From Lachnospiraceae bacterium UBA4292 (GTDB lineage: Bacteria; Bacillota; Clostridia; Lachnospirales; Lachnospiraceae), in contig DGVE01000059.1 of assembly GCA_002395865.1 (NCBI GenBank), forward strand, positions 1 to 6,653: 6,653 nucleotides of DNA. The letters are read 5' to 3'. This document shows, piece by piece, positions 5,866 through 6,653 of the stretch (position 1 is its first letter; the number at the start of each line of letters is the position of its first letter). The translations under genes were made by a program, and so were the position numbers. Under the pieces are notes generated by a model. It did no database searches and was not told the origin of the DNA. It saw only the letters and a program-made list of their open reading frames with translations.

Positions 5866-6653
5866 ATGAAGACGATAAGTGATTACGTGGGAAGATTTAT
5901 GGCATGGATAGTGCTGGCGGTCGCGGCACTGGCGCTGTTTTTGCCCGGAACCTGTCTGTGGATACAGACGAAATGGGTGAACTATCTTCTGATGATAGTG
6001 ATGTTCGGAATGGGTCTTACGATGAAACCGGCCGATTTTGCCGTGGTATTATCAAGACCGAGGGATGTCGTTATAGGGTGTCTGGCACAGTTTATCGTCA
6101 TGCCGGTGCTCGCGTTTGCGCTCGGAAAGGTCTTCGGACTGGGTGATGAGCTTCTGGTCGGAGTGGTACTGGTGGGAACTTGTCCGGGCGGCACCTCCAG
6201 CAATGTCATCACATATCTGTCAAAAGGCGACACGGCTCTTTCCGTATGTATGACGAGTGTGAACACCCTGCTTGCTCCGCTTCTGACCCCGCTGCTGACA
6301 TATATGTATCTCAGGACCTCTGTAAATGTGGATGTCATGTCCATGTTTATATCCATAGTTCAGGTCGTACTGATACCCATCGGTCTTGGTCTGCTGATCA
6401 ACAAGCTGTTCGGAAAATACACGCAAAAGATCGTATTTGCGCTGCCCACTGTCTCTGTGACAGCTATATGCCTTATAGTTGCGGCGGTAGTATCACACAA
6501 CAGCGAAAAGATCCTGTCCACGGGACTGATAGTCTTTGCTATCGTGATCCTGCATAACCTTCTGGGATACCTGTGCGGCTATCTCATCGGAGTGATCTTC
6601 AGGATGGACATGCCCAGAAAGAAAGCAGTCTCCATAGAGATAGGGATGCAGAA
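5866..6653 (+). CDS. Bile acid:sodium symporter (BASS) family transporter, 3' end missing
   Basis: An integral membrane transporter that runs off the right edge; 262 codons are visible, with roughly 40-60 more expected from family length. The family couples sodium entry to uptake of organic anions such as bile acids, pantoate or 2-keto acids. The visible protein is rich in hydrophobic helices, for example about 12-28, 38-54, 68-90, 96-106, 159-178, 191-210 and 219-245. The hallmark CPGGTSSNVITYLSKGD (106-122) lies at the sodium-site crossover, and the ExGxQ motif (Glu258, Gln262), the other sodium-site hallmark, is the last part seen. ATG 5866 is preceded by a purine-rich AGGAAGAAGAGAAG that serves as a modest ribosome site. 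It may be co-transcribed with the AlkZ-related gene 64 bases upstream, as no terminator lies between. Family certain; substrate unknown. Confidence 0.88.
   Translation, partial: MKTISDYVGRFMAWIVLAVAALALFLPGTCLWIQTKWVNYLLMIVMFGMGLTMKPADFAVVLSRPRDVVIGCLAQFIVMPVLAFALGKVFGLGDELLVGVVLVGTCPGGTSSNVITYLSKGDTALSVCMTSVNTLLAPLLTPLLTYMYLRTSVNVDVMSMFISIVQVVLIPIGLGLLINKLFGKYTQKIVFALPTVSVTAICLIVAAVVSHNSEKILSTGLIVFAIVILHNLLGYLCGYLIGVIFRMDMPRKKAVSIEIGMQ

Noticed and set aside
1..6653. CRISPR array or insertion sequence
   Set aside because: No regularly spaced repeats, transposase-like frame or terminal inverted repeats were seen.

Overview
The window reads as a stretch of a Firmicutes chromosome, most likely a Clostridia/Lachnospiraceae-type gut or rumen bacterium. 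This is inference from strong GGAGG ribosome binding sites, sigma-A-type promoter spacing, an Lsa-type ABC-F protein, a HAD subfamily with a DYTGT motif I, a GH26 glycosidase domain and an AlkZ-related protein. No rRNA or tRNA is present to fix the taxonomy.

Layout. Bases 1-498 hold the 3' part of a DUF4276 family gene, which enters from the left. A 33-codon possible membrane peptide follows at 531-632. This left block is strikingly AT-rich. At about 630 the composition shifts abruptly to the more balanced DNA that fills the rest of the window, so the left block looks like the end of a laterally acquired, possibly defence-related, cassette. Bases 633-799 have no convincing gene. They hold two close palindromes (one a good match to the Gram-positive LexA core GAAC-N4-GTTC), a possible promoter, and an intrinsic terminator lying about 50 bases before the ABC-F start. 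That arrangement suggests an attenuator.

Bases 800-2329 encode an Lsa-like ABC-F ribosome-protection ATPase. Bases 2412-4022 encode an unusual two-domain protein: an N-terminal HAD hydrolase fused in frame to a C-terminal GH26 (beta-mannanase family) domain, with no signal peptide. Convergent to it is a COG1237-type metallo-beta-lactamase-fold hydrolase (4844-4035, minus strand), which has a good extended -10 promoter of its own. Divergent from that, an AlkZ-related protein (5037-5801) carries a perfect EF-hand-like calcium-loop motif. It is followed by a BASS-family sodium-coupled transporter (5866 to the right edge, incomplete).

Apart from the DUF4276 end, these genes look like a mixed accessory neighbourhood rather than one pathway. 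The ABC-F gene is likely an inducible antibiotic-protection unit. The HAD-GH26 fusion is probably a cytoplasmic glycan enzyme. The AlkZ-related and BASS genes may be co-transcribed. The most unusual items are the HAD-GH26 fusion, the ABC-F leader, the calcium-loop motif and the composition boundary near 630.
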